Assembly (NCBI GenBank): GCA_025353525.1
Contig: JANXOO010001428.1
Location: forward strand, 1 to 5,865
DNA: 5,865 nucleotides
Origin: Schlesneria sp.
Lineage (GTDB): Bacteria; Planctomycetota; Planctomycetia; Planctomycetales; Planctomycetaceae
Reading direction: 5' to 3'
The first letter of the stretch is position 1, and every line of letters starts with the position of its first letter. The notes under the pieces are model-generated. The model worked only from the letters and a program-made list of their open reading frames with translations. It was not told where the DNA came from and ran no database searches. Positions 1-5,865 of the stretch are shown in pieces. The position numbers and the translations under genes were made by a program.

Positions 1-1
1 A

Positions 2-73
2 CAGCAGGCTGCAAACCAACTCGGCCTTGAAACCTCAATGCGGCCAAGAGGTCGCCCTCCGCTAGAAAAGTAG
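2..73 (+). CDS. C-terminal end of a truncated protein, possibly a REP-associated (RAYT/Y1) transposase
   Basis: Reading from base 2, 23 codons run from the window edge to a TAG at 71-73. The peptide ends LGLETSMRPRGRPPLEK. A basic RPRGRP-type tail at the extreme C-terminus is something I associate with REP-associated tyrosine (IS200-like Y1) transposases of planctomycetes and proteobacteria; this is recalled, not checked. The catalytic HUH and tyrosine motifs would lie outside the window. The neighbouring frame from base 3 is also open to a TAG at 63-65, so even the frame is not certain. If correct, it transcribes towards the insertion sequence at 406-2015, giving a mobile-element-rich patch. 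Confidence 0.35.
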   Translation, partial: QQAANQLGLETSMRPRGRPPLEK

Positions 74-405
74 AATGTCCCCTTTAATTTTTCTTCCGTC
101 GCCACCCCTTGAAAACATCTTTCATGTTGCTGCCCCTCCTGCATCGTCGTTGACGGGTTCAGCAGTTTTCTTCGAGGTCGTTTGGCGGGGTTTGGTGAGG
201 AGCAAAAAGGCGGACAGGGCGGTCAGGGTGGGTGAGATCGTTCACTGTTGCAGAATACGCTCAATACACTGATTGAGTGGGACGACGAGGCATGCCAGCC
301 GTCGTGTTGTCGTCAGCTTATCAAACATTGGGGCTTGATATCGCTGCACCACGGTATCTGCCGAACTTTGTGACCCTGAGGATGAAGAACCTCACTTGGT
401 ATTCA
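74..405. other. Intergenic region with no supported gene
   Basis: No reading frame here looks like a protein. A 65-codon plus-strand frame (75-272) has no recognisable motif and no ribosome binding site. A minus-strand frame (321-572) is created by reading across the insertion-sequence end. The only structure I see is a small hairpin at 258-279. The tract is the left flank of the insertion sequence and, together with 2016-2136, probably represents the original spacer downstream of the XylR-type gene. Confidence 0.6.
258..279. repeat. Short inverted repeat (hairpin)
   Basis: CGCTCAAT (258-265) and ATTGAGTG (272-279) can pair as an 8-bp stem with one G-T wobble around a 6-base loop. No T run follows on either strand, so it does not look like an intrinsic terminator. 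It could be a REP-like unit linked to the possible RAYT tail upstream, but only one copy is visible, so that remains a guess. Confidence 0.3.
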
Positions 406-423
406 GACTGCACTTTAGGAGAA
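406..423. repeat. Left terminal inverted repeat of the insertion sequence
   Basis: The 18 bases GACTGCACTTTAGGAGAA match the reverse complement of 1998-2015 without mismatch. This end lies 3' of the transposase stop codon, with only 21 bases between the repeat and the stop. Confidence 0.9.
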
Positions 424-444
424 TTGAATTCTGATCGGCGCGGG

Positions 445-1911
445 TCATGTGCATAGCTTAAGGATCGTCTCAATTCGTGTTCGGAATTGTCTCGTGTCGG
501 GGTCGTTGGGGAGAGTCGCGAGAAATTCCTCATGCAGCATTTCACGGACAATGGCGCGCCGACGATCGGCATGTGAGGGCCTTCGGTCGGGGTTGTCCCA
601 AGGGCGATCGGTGCGGTCGGTCAGGGTGGAATGTTCGCGGTCCCACATCGCGAGTTCGACCAACGTGAACACCCACTGATTCAGGTTCCAGCAGCCGATG
701 TTCGACCACACGTTGCGCACCTGCTGTTGACCCGCGCCGCAGACTTCCTTCACGTCGTGGAAGTGTTCTTCAATGGCCCAGCGATCAGCAACCGTTTCCA
801 GGATGTCGCGCGGCGTGGCCGTGGCATCGGTACAGAAGTAAGGCGCCCAATTGCCATCATCATACCGGACGATGACAACGCGGATCACGCCGCCGGTCAA
901 TGCCGTCGTTCCAGTGAACGTCTTGAACTTGCGAGTGACCTCGTGGCCGCGACATTGATACGTGATCGATGTCCAGCCATCGGGGTGACGGGCTCGCTTG
1001 GCGAGATCGATCCTGTTCACTCCGTAGATGCGAGGTCGCCCTCGTTGCCCCGGCTGGGGCTCGGGGGGCAGATCGAACAGTTTCGCATCTCTGCGCAAAC
1101 GACTGACGAGGACAATTCCCGCCTTCAGAAGCGGTCGGATAAACGGATTGGCAGCATACGCCCCGTCGGCAACAACCCAAACCTTGGCCAGGCACTGCAG
1201 AGAGCGCAACGTGGTCACGCACCACAACACGAGTTCGACGGCCAACTGATGTTTCGTGCGGAATTTCCAGCCGTGCTTGGCATTCAGCGCGGGGACATCC
1301 ACCTCGCGAACGTACAAGAGAGAGCGCAGCGGAAGCGCGATCACGCCCCAGATCGGATGCGTTGCCACGTAGGCCAACGAGACCCAGTTGTGCCCGTAGA
1401 GAAATTCGCCGTCCGCCGGACCGGCGGTCGGGTTATGATGCACGCCCGCGCCTTCGACGTGCTTCCCATATCTCGCCGTCGGCGTGTCATCAACGGCAAG
1501 CAAGATGCGACCGTTCGGACCGGGATCGAATTGCCCAACGATCCGCTTGAGGACCGCCTCGGCGAGCGGTTGCGACCTGTGGCCAACGCTGATGAGACAG
1601 TCGTAAAACCGATCCCAGTCGTCCGTCACGCCGCCGGCGGTAAACCACGCTGACGCGGTACGACGATCATCCGCCAGCAACATCCCTGAGACGATGATCG
1701 CCAGACGAAACGCGATCCGACGATCCATCACAGTCTGAAGTGTTCCGACCAGAGCACCCAGCGCTCCCATCAAAGGCACAATCGCTCGCGATGTCATTCG
1801 ACGCAAAGGATTCCGAAGATCCAAACGCCGGCGCTTGTCATGACGCGAACCTTGTTGCCTCTTCTTGTGCTTCCGTTGCGGACGACTCGACGAATTCTTA
1901 CGATTGGCCAT
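445..1911 (-). CDS. DDE transposase (IS701/IS4-like)
   Basis: This 488-residue protein should catalyse cutting and strand transfer of the surrounding insertion sequence by binding its terminal repeats. The ATG at 1911-1909 is chosen because AGGAG (1922-1918) lies six bases upstream; a longer reading from a TTG at 1965 has no such site. Residues 3-37 form a very basic tail rich in K and R. Residues about 40-125 match the N-terminal style of DDE_5/IS701 transposases (RRTASAWFTAGG at about 83-94). The catalytic triad is visible: D141/D142 in AVDDT, D249 in VVADG, and E391 in WAIEEHFHDVKE, where R387-x3-E391-x6-K398 fits the IS4-superfamily YREK signature except that V384 replaces the tyrosine. 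No frameshift or internal stop is present, so it is probably functional. The leader can hide its ribosome binding site. IS701 versus a neighbouring IS4-superfamily family is not settled. Confidence 0.92.
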   Translation of the reverse strand: MANRKNSSSRPQRKHKKRQQGSRHDKRRRLDLRNPLRRMTSRAIVPLMGALGALVGTLQTVMDRRIAFRLAIIVSGMLLADDRRTASAWFTAGGVTDDWDRFYDCLISVGHRSQPLAEAVLKRIVGQFDPGPNGRILLAVDDTPTARYGKHVEGAGVHHNPTAGPADGEFLYGHNWVSLAYVATHPIWGVIALPLRSLLYVREVDVPALNAKHGWKFRTKHQLAVELVLWCVTTLRSLQCLAKVWVVADGAYAANPFIRPLLKAGIVLVSRLRRDAKLFDLPPEPQPGQRGRPRIYGVNRIDLAKRARHPDGWTSITYQCRGHEVTRKFKTFTGTTALTGGVIRVVIVRYDDGNWAPYFCTDATATPRDILETVADRWAIEEHFHDVKEVCGAGQQQVRNVWSNIGCWNLNQWVFTLVELAMWDREHSTLTDRTDRPWDNPDRRPSHADRRRAIVREMLHEEFLATLPNDPDTRQFRTRIETILKLCT

Positions 1912-1967
1912 CCTTGGCTCCTGCGGTGTGGTGTTGGTACAACTCACAGCATCGCAGAGAGCCAAGG
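1912..1967 (-). promoter_or_regulatory. Hairpin sequestering the transposase ribosome binding site
   Basis: In the minus-strand transcript, CCUUGGCUC-U-CUGCG (1967-1953) can pair with CGCAGGAGCCAAGG (1925-1912). This gives 14 base pairs with a single bulged U at 1958, around a 27-base loop. The loop itself contains a small GUUG-UAC-CAAC hairpin. The entire AGGAG (1922-1918) lies in the right arm, and the stem ends at the base before the ATG. The pairing is read directly from the sequence; folding energy was not computed. IS10 and IS50 are known to use such structures to block translation of read-through mRNA. Confidence 0.65.
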
Positions 1968-1977
1968 TTTTCTAAAA

Positions 1978-1983
1978 GGTCAA
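1978..1983 (-). promoter_or_regulatory. Weak -35-like box for the transposase
   Basis: TTGACC (1983-1978) resembles a sigma70 -35 element. The expected -10 position, around 1960-1954, has no good TATAAT match, so this is tentative. A start from here would fall near 1948, just past the left arm of the hairpin, so the element's own mRNA would escape sequestration. Confidence 0.2.
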
Positions 1984-1997
1984 TTCGCTGACCCATT

Positions 1998-2015
1998 TTC
2001 TCCTAAAGTGCAGTC
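1998..2015. repeat. Right terminal inverted repeat of the insertion sequence
   Basis: TTCTCCTAAAGTGCAGTC is the perfect inverted partner of 406-423. This is the transposase-proximal end, 86 bp upstream of the start codon; the intervening leader holds the RBS hairpin. Confidence 0.9.
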
Positions 2016-2136
2016 ATTTAAGAATGATGAAGAGTCCCTTACGGTGAGAAACAAAACTCATCTCGGAGATTACTTGTGGATATCACGACGCTATCCAGGT
2101 GGTAATCGAAGAAACGGGTCCGAAGAATTGAAAAAA
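2016..2136. other. Spacer between the XylR-type gene and the insertion sequence
   Basis: No gene is seen here. A T-rich run follows the regulator's stop codon on the minus strand, but no GC-rich stem precedes it. A weak 6-bp inverted repeat (TGGATA at 2077-2082, TATCCA at 2092-2097) has no T run, so no terminator is supported between the regulator and the transposase. Read-through into the insertion sequence therefore seems possible. Confidence 0.5.
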
Positions 2137-3312
2137 TCAATCGGACTGCCAGCGGTGGCTTGTCCGAAAAGCGCCTGGTCGGTCGCCCGTTTCCCGCAGA
2201 AAGGCGTCACTGAAGTATTTTTCGGTGCCAAACCCGCACTTGTGTGCGATCTCTTTAATCTGCATGTCGGATTCTGCGAGCAGTTCCCGAGCTCGCTGAA
2301 TTTGAACTCGTAGCAATTCGGCCTTTGGCGAACGACCAAGGATCGCGCGAAACCGGCGTTCCAGAACGCTCTGTGAAAGTCCTGACTCGCGGACAAGATC
2401 AACGACCCGAATGCCGGCGCAGGCATGGTCGCGGATGTACCGCAAGGCAGCCGCGATTGTCAGATCATCGATCGCTAAAATGTCGGTCGATCGGCGCGCG
2501 ACCAGTCCGAGTGGTGGCAGCCGGAGCGGGTGAAGCGGCGGCCGCCCGCCACCCATGACCCGATCAAGAATTGCGGCCGATTCGTAACCGACACGCTCAG
2601 AATCAAGTATGACACTGCTCATCGGCGGGATACTCGTTTCGCACAGCACAAGATCGTTTCCGGTGCTGACGACAGCCACTTCCTCGGGAACCCGAATACC
2701 ACAGCGGGCACAGGCCGTCAGAAGGTGGCAACCGAGTTCGTCGTATCCGGCAAAAATCCCGACCGGCTTTTCCAGGCTGCGCAGCCATTCTCCCTTTTGT
2801 CGCTGCTCCTGTTCCCAGTCTTCAACCGTCACACCAACAATTGTCGACTCGGCGATCGGACAGGGGCAATCTGCCGCTTCGGCCAGTCGACGGAATTGCT
2901 CGCCCCTCTCTTCTGTGTACCGATTGACGGCAGGTCGCAGCCCACAGAAACCGAAACGGCGAATTCCGCGTTCCCAAAGGTGTTCAAATGCCAGTCGGGC
3001 AATGGCGGCATTATCACCTGCGACGAGCGGATGTCCCGAATCTGTCAGAGATCCGTAAAGGTCGATAATCGGTACACCACTGGAAATTACGCTGGAAGCA
3101 ATTTCGCGATTTGGAAGCCGGGCAAGAACGCCGTCACCCTTCCATGCACCGATCCAGGGAGGAGGATTTTCGAGTCCGCGCGGCTCGAAATACAAAACCC
3201 AATTCCCTCGCTCACGAGCAAACCGTGCCGCGCCTTCGATAATCCCGCGTCCGTAGGCGCGCGACGATTCAATCAGAATCGCAACATGGCGAGGTTGATG
3301 TGAGCGAGCCAT
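2137..3312 (-). CDS. XylR-type transcriptional regulator: LacI/PBP1-like sensor with C-terminal AraC HTH
   Basis: This 391-residue cytoplasmic protein probably binds a sugar or related ligand and switches target promoters. Residues about 8-275 form a periplasmic-binding-protein-like sensor of the LacI type: HVAILIESSRAYGRGIIEG at the start, VGIFAGYDELG near 184-194 and VVSTGNDLVLCE near 224-235. Residues about 284-386 form the AraC-family DNA-binding domain with two helix-turn-helix units, IRVVDLVRESGLSQSVLERRF (301-321) and the family signature IAHKCGFGTEKYFSDAF (365-381). Length and order match E. coli XylR, but ligand identity cannot be read from sequence, so no symbol is given. The ATG at 3312 starts right before the sensor's first strand; no strong Shine-Dalgarno is visible. 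It lies 76 bases downstream of the c-di-GMP gene, same strand, and no sugar-catabolic gene is next to it. A direct repeat upstream could be an operator. Confidence 0.9.
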   Translation of the reverse strand: MARSHQPRHVAILIESSRAYGRGIIEGAARFARERGNWVLYFEPRGLENPPPWIGAWKGDGVLARLPNREIASSVISSGVPIIDLYGSLTDSGHPLVAGDNAAIARLAFEHLWERGIRRFGFCGLRPAVNRYTEERGEQFRRLAEAADCPCPIAESTIVGVTVEDWEQEQRQKGEWLRSLEKPVGIFAGYDELGCHLLTACARCGIRVPEEVAVVSTGNDLVLCETSIPPMSSVILDSERVGYESAAILDRVMGGGRPPLHPLRLPPLGLVARRSTDILAIDDLTIAAALRYIRDHACAGIRVVDLVRESGLSQSVLERRFRAILGRSPKAELLRVQIQRARELLAESDMQIKEIAHKCGFGTEKYFSDAFLRETGDRPGAFRTSHRWQSD

Positions 3313-3374
3313 GCGATTCTACCGCTCGTGGTTCAGATTCAGGAATTCAACCAATCCCGTCTTTCGTAACGGTG

Positions 3375-3404
3375 ATGATACCGCACATTTATGATACCGC
3401 ACAT
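3375..3404. repeat. Tandem 14-bp direct repeat upstream of the XylR-type gene
   Basis: ATGATACCGCACAT occurs at 3375-3388 and again at 3391-3404, separated by TT, for a 16-bp period. The second copy covers the last codons and stop of the c-di-GMP gene, and the pair ends 63 bp upstream of the regulator's ATG. AraC-family proteins, including XylR, bind direct repeats, so this may be an autoregulatory operator. A local duplication at the gene end is the simple alternative. Confidence 0.55.
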
Positions 3405-5182
3405 CGAAATTGCGGAAACTGACTTGCAACCCAGGTCTCTGGTTCGTGGTGCGAACTTTGCTGTTTCAGGAGGTATGTTTGAACCTGATCCGCCCCCATC
3501 GGTTTGCCAAACAAGTATCCCTGACCGAAATCGCAATCCATCGACTGCAGGATCACGAGTTGTCCATCTGTCTCGATCCCTTCCGCGACGATTTTCATGC
3601 GAAGGTTCTGACCTAACGTCAGCACTGCATGAACCATTGATGTGAAGTCCCGACTTCGTTCCATATTTGAAATGAACGATTGATCAATCTTCAGCACGTC
3701 GATAGGCAAATCCACCAGGTGAGCCAGCGACGAGTATCCAGTGCCGAAATCATCCATGTCAATTTTAACCCCCATTCGTCGCAATTGTGTCAGGATGTCT
3801 TTGGCCGCGAGCGGATCTCGCATGATCTCGCTTTCGGTGATCTCGAGGTGCAAGCACTCAGGGGAAATCGAATGTTTTTCAAGCGCGGTTTGCACTCTGT
3901 CGACCAGACTTGGCAATAATTGCTTCCGCGAAACGTTGACGTGGATGTTGCGAGGAGCGTCGGCACCGAATTGACGTTGCCACAATGAAAATTCCTGACA
4001 CGCACGATCGAGGACCCACGCTCCGATTTGAACGATCAATCCCGATTCCTCGGCAGAAGGCAAGAGATCTAACGGCATCATCAAGCCCCGTTGCGGGTGC
4101 ATCCATCGAACGAGTGCCTCGAATCCGACCGTCGTTCCTGTATCAAGCGCTACGATCGGCTGAAAGACAAGGATCAATTCGTCGTTGGAAATGGCTAACT
4201 GCAAATCGCTTTCCATTTGAATGCGTAGCTGTAATTTTGATCGCATCTCATCACTGAATACGATGTAGCGTCCCTTTCCGGCAGCCTTGGCTTCGTACAT
4301 GGCCGTATCTGCATCACGCAGCACTTCGTCCGGCGTAGTGTATGATCGGGTATTGTTGACGACCCCGATACTTGCCGAACTGCAAACCCGATGGCCCGAC
4401 AGAAAATAGGGCGAGTCCAGCACTTTCAGCAACCGGTCCGCCACCACCAGCGCATCGTTCGGAACGTTAATCCCTTCGAGCAAGACAACAAATTCATCGC
4501 CCCCCAGTCGAGCTGCAATCGACTTTTCTGACAGATATCCGGCAAAATCCGTATTGCGAAGCGAACTGCTCAGGCGATCGGCGATTTGTTTCAGCAACAG
4601 ATCGCCCACATCGTGGCCGTGACAGTCGTTGACCATCTTGAATCGATCGAAGTCCAGGTAAAGAACGGCGTAGTTGCACGTCGGCACTTTGGCAATGGCA
4701 GCCTGAATCCGGGCGCGGATCGACGCACGATTGCACAAATCGGTCAGAGGATCGAAAAGAGCGTGCCGTTCGAGTTGACGCAGGAAACTCATTCGATCAA
4801 GAACCAAACTGACGCGAGCCTGCAGTTCCGGCATAATAAACGGCTTGCGAATAGAGTCAACGGCACCTGCCCGAAAGCATTCTTTCAATTGTTTATGGCA
4901 TTCATTGCCTGTAATGAAAATCACCGGAATTGATTCCGGAAGTCCCTGCCCTCGAAGTTTGAGCAAAACTTCCAGACCGTTCATGTCGGGCAAAACGTAA
5001 TCCAGCAGAATCAGATCGGGCGCGATGCGAAGTGCGAGTTCGATCCCCTCGCCGCCGTCCATCGCAGAGCAGAGTTCGACTCCATGAAAGTGCAGTATTT
5101 GGGCCACAAGATCGTGGATCTCGGGATCATCGTCGACCAGTAGAAGTCGGCGAGTTGCAACGGGACGAAGTGTCGCACTCAT
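3389..5182 (-). CDS. REC-GGDEF-EAL response regulator (c-di-GMP synthesis and breakdown)
   Basis: This 597-residue soluble protein couples phosphorelay input to cyclic-di-GMP metabolism. The REC domain (about 12-128) has the acidic pocket D17-D19, phospho-acceptor D61 in LLDYVLPD, T91 and K113. The GGDEF domain (about 140-310) has intact GGDEF (227-231) and FDRFKMVND (178-186), so diguanylate cyclase activity is likely. The inhibitory I-site RxxD is absent: the four residues at that position are SEKS (218-221). The EAL domain (about 325-575) keeps EALVRW (355-360), N416, E447, MDDFGTGYSSL (476-486), K498, E534 and Q554, so phosphodiesterase activity also looks intact. No membrane segment or signal peptide is visible. 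The ATG at 5182 directly precedes the REC domain; no clear Shine-Dalgarno is seen. The partner histidine kinase is not in the window. Which activity dominates cannot be told from sequence. Confidence 0.95.
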   Translation of the reverse strand: MSATLRPVATRRLLLVDDDPEIHDLVAQILHFHGVELCSAMDGGEGIELALRIAPDLILLDYVLPDMNGLEVLLKLRGQGLPESIPVIFITGNECHKQLKECFRAGAVDSIRKPFIMPELQARVSLVLDRMSFLRQLERHALFDPLTDLCNRASIRARIQAAIAKVPTCNYAVLYLDFDRFKMVNDCHGHDVGDLLLKQIADRLSSSLRNTDFAGYLSEKSIAARLGGDEFVVLLEGINVPNDALVVADRLLKVLDSPYFLSGHRVCSSASIGVVNNTRSYTTPDEVLRDADTAMYEAKAAGKGRYIVFSDEMRSKLQLRIQMESDLQLAISNDELILVFQPIVALDTGTTVGFEALVRWMHPQRGLMMPLDLLPSAEESGLIVQIGAWVLDRACQEFSLWQRQFGADAPRNIHVNVSRKQLLPSLVDRVQTALEKHSISPECLHLEITESEIMRDPLAAKDILTQLRRMGVKIDMDDFGTGYSSLAHLVDLPIDVLKIDQSFISNMERSRDFTSMVHAVLTLGQNLRMKIVAEGIETDGQLVILQSMDCDFGQGYLFGKPMGADQVQTYLLKQQSSHHEPETWVASQFPQFRCAVS

Positions 5183-5195
5183 GATGTGGATTTTC

Positions 5196-5223
5196 GTTTG
5201 AAATCAGTATTTTGTTCGAAATC
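5196..5223. repeat. Near-perfect 10-bp direct repeat in the c-di-GMP gene leader
   Basis: GTTTGAAATC (5196-5205) and GTTCGAAATC (5214-5223) differ at one base and are offset by 18 bp. They lie 14-41 bp upstream of the start codon. A regulator could bind here, but short AT-rich repeats also occur by chance. Confidence 0.3.
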
Positions 5224-5319
5224 CGTTTCCTGAAGGATACCGTTTTCATGGAATCGACATCGCTCCGTCCTGCCGACGTGTCAGAATCTGCATATCTGGA
5301 ATGAATTCACAATAAAATT

Positions 5320-5336
5320 CGAAACCAACGGTTTCG
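5320..5336. repeat. Perfect 7-bp inverted repeat, possible operator or weak terminator
   Basis: CGAAACC (5320-5326) and GGTTTCG (5330-5336) flank the loop AAC. On the minus strand the stem is followed by AATTTTATT, a weak T-rich tail, so it could end a transcript arriving from the right edge. The stem is short, so an operator for the c-di-GMP gene about 140 bp downstream is equally possible. Confidence 0.35.
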
Positions 5337-5459
5337 CAAAGAAAAATCGGAATCTCCAGTCGCATTCCAGCAAATACGGCCACTTGGGCTAATCAGGCCA
5401 AACCATTGATGACTGGCAGACATTGATTCCGAGGTTCGGTAACTATTTCAGTCACGTTT

Positions 5460-5865
5460 TCATGCAGATTTGGTTCGCCAGTCAGGTAACGGATACTCGC
5501 CACGAGCCCAAAATCGGGTTCGCAGAAATTCATGAAGTCGAAAAAACGGGAAAGATCGACGAAAAACAGGATAGCGGACGGGTCGGACGCAACGTAACTT
5601 ATTGGAGTCTGCTGATTCCTTCCGGGCCGAGTGCGAGACGACTCTGCCAGGCAAGCCCGCCTCGATCCCCGCCTGAATCGTTCGACAAAACTTGAACCGG
5701 CCTCGTACGACATGGGTTGAAACAATCGCAACAAGGTGACTCATATCGGAACGCCAGACAATAAAAGATGTTCCGGTGATATCCGCTTGTTCAGTTTCGA
5801 CGAATGATTCGTTCCGGGCCGCGACCTGTAAAATCTGCTGAAAAGAGAATGTGCGATGATGAATG
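5460..5865 (-). CDS. Unrecognised open frame running in from the right edge (3' part of a gene or relic)
   Basis: The minus-strand frame entering at 5864 has no stop for about 134 codons and ends with TGA at 5462-5460. The first 60 or so residues look protein-like, with a mixed hydrophobic and acidic pattern (FQQILQVAARNESFVETEQ, then DITGTSFIVWRSD). The last 60 are rich in arginine and less convincing. Another minus-strand frame (5393-5734) and a plus-strand frame (5423-5695) are open across the same stretch, so the true frame is unclear and a decayed or frameshifted gene is possible. I recognise no family. The small palindrome at 5320-5336 lies downstream and could terminate it. Confidence 0.25.
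   Translation of the reverse strand, partial: IHHRTFSFQQILQVAARNESFVETEQADITGTSFIVWRSDMSHLVAIVSTHVVRGRFKFCRTIQAGIEAGLPGRVVSHSARKESADSNKLRCVRPVRYPVFRRSFPFFRLHEFLRTRFWARGEYPLPDWRTKSA

Larger units (their letters stand above)
406..2015 (-). mobile_element. Complete insertion sequence, IS701/IS4-like DDE type
   Basis: The element is 1610 bp, bounded by perfect 18-bp terminal inverted repeats (GACTGCACTTTAGGAGAA at 406-423, its reverse complement at 1998-2015), and contains a single transposase gene on the minus strand filling most of the interior. The repeats stop matching immediately outside and immediately inside these positions. The flanking five bases are attca on the left (401-405) and attta on the right (2016-2020), four of five identical, which may be a target duplication with one mutation. 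IS701 members usually make 4-bp duplications, so the exact duplication is unresolved. It sits about 120 bp downstream of the XylR-type gene, in the same orientation. Intact ends and an unbroken transposase suggest a recent or still active insertion. A named IS cannot be assigned without a database. Confidence 0.88.
5183..5459. promoter_or_regulatory. Leader and upstream region of the c-di-GMP gene
   Basis: No gene is supported here. The tract just upstream of the minus-strand ATG is AT-rich and must hold the promoter, but no sigma70 pair with acceptable spacing stands out. It contains a 7-bp palindrome with a 3-base loop and a 10-bp direct repeat, listed separately. Confidence 0.4.

Noticed and set aside
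321..572. 83-codon minus-strand frame
   Set aside because: It overlaps the transposase 3' end out of frame and crosses the insertion-sequence end into flanking DNA, so it is a junction artefact.
631..1653. 340-codon plus-strand frame across the transposase
   Set aside because: It is antisense to a transposase whose DDE motifs and terminal repeats are clear. The translation shows no domain and is a composition shadow.
1912..1965. Longer transposase start at a TTG (1965)
   Set aside because: The extra 18 residues lack a ribosome binding site and encode the hairpin region; the ATG at 1911 has AGGAG six bases upstream.
2077..2097. Inverted repeat TGGATA/TATCCA as a terminator of the XylR-type gene
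   Set aside because: The stem is only six AT-containing pairs with a 9-base loop and no following T run.
2530..3303. 257-codon plus-strand frame across the XylR-type gene
   Set aside because: It is the antisense shadow of a well-supported AraC-family protein and has no recognisable motif.
5423..5695. 90-codon plus-strand frame
   Set aside because: It begins only at a TTG, lacks a ribosome binding site and conflicts with an equally open minus-strand frame; no family resemblance was seen.
5841..5865. Possible plus-strand gene start at the right edge (AAAAGAGA then ATG at 5856 or 5859)
   Set aside because: Only two or three codons are visible, the purine-rich stretch is a poor Shine-Dalgarno, and the window ends, so nothing can be supported.
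1..5865. CRISPR array, tRNA, rRNA or a multi-gene defence system
   Set aside because: No regularly spaced repeats, no cloverleaf or rRNA-like sequence and no nuclease, helicase or toxin-antitoxin genes were seen.

Overview
The window reads as chromosomal DNA of a planctomycete. The main support is the 391-residue XylR-type regulator, which has a LacI/PBP1-like sensor fused to a C-terminal AraC-type HTH, a form that is common and often multi-copy in that phylum. Weak Shine-Dalgarno signals ahead of both chromosomal genes, long intergenic gaps and abundant insertion elements fit too. This is inference from protein style; no rRNA or tRNA is present. All three complete genes lie on the minus strand, so transcription runs from high to low coordinates.

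Layout in the direction of transcription. Positions 5865-5183 contain no complete gene. A minus-strand frame open from the window edge to 5460 may be the 3' end of a gene or a relic, and the leader just upstream of the next gene has a short palindrome and a direct repeat. Positions 5182-3389 encode a REC-GGDEF-EAL response regulator for cyclic-di-GMP turnover, with the catalytic motifs of both output domains intact. A 77-bp gap follows, with a tandem 14-bp direct repeat at the stop codon of that gene. Positions 3312-2137 encode the XylR/AraC regulator. About 120 bp downstream lies a complete insertion sequence at 2015-406 (1610 bp, perfect 18-bp terminal inverted repeats), which carries one DDE transposase in the same orientation. 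Positions 405-74 show no gene, and positions 2-73 on the plus strand look like the last codons of another protein, possibly a REP-associated (RAYT/Y1) transposase.

The genes do not form an obvious pathway. A phosphorylation-responsive c-di-GMP enzyme and a sugar-responsive regulator sit head to tail without the catabolic genes usually controlled by XylR proteins. Downstream is a patch that has collected mobile DNA.

The most notable signal is in the insertion sequence. A 14-bp stem with a single bulged base can form in the transposase leader. It buries the whole Shine-Dalgarno sequence and ends directly at the ATG. Because the element lies downstream of, and co-directional with, the regulator gene, this looks like a device that keeps read-through transcripts from expressing the transposase, as known for IS10 and IS50. 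I found no convincing undescribed multi-gene system.
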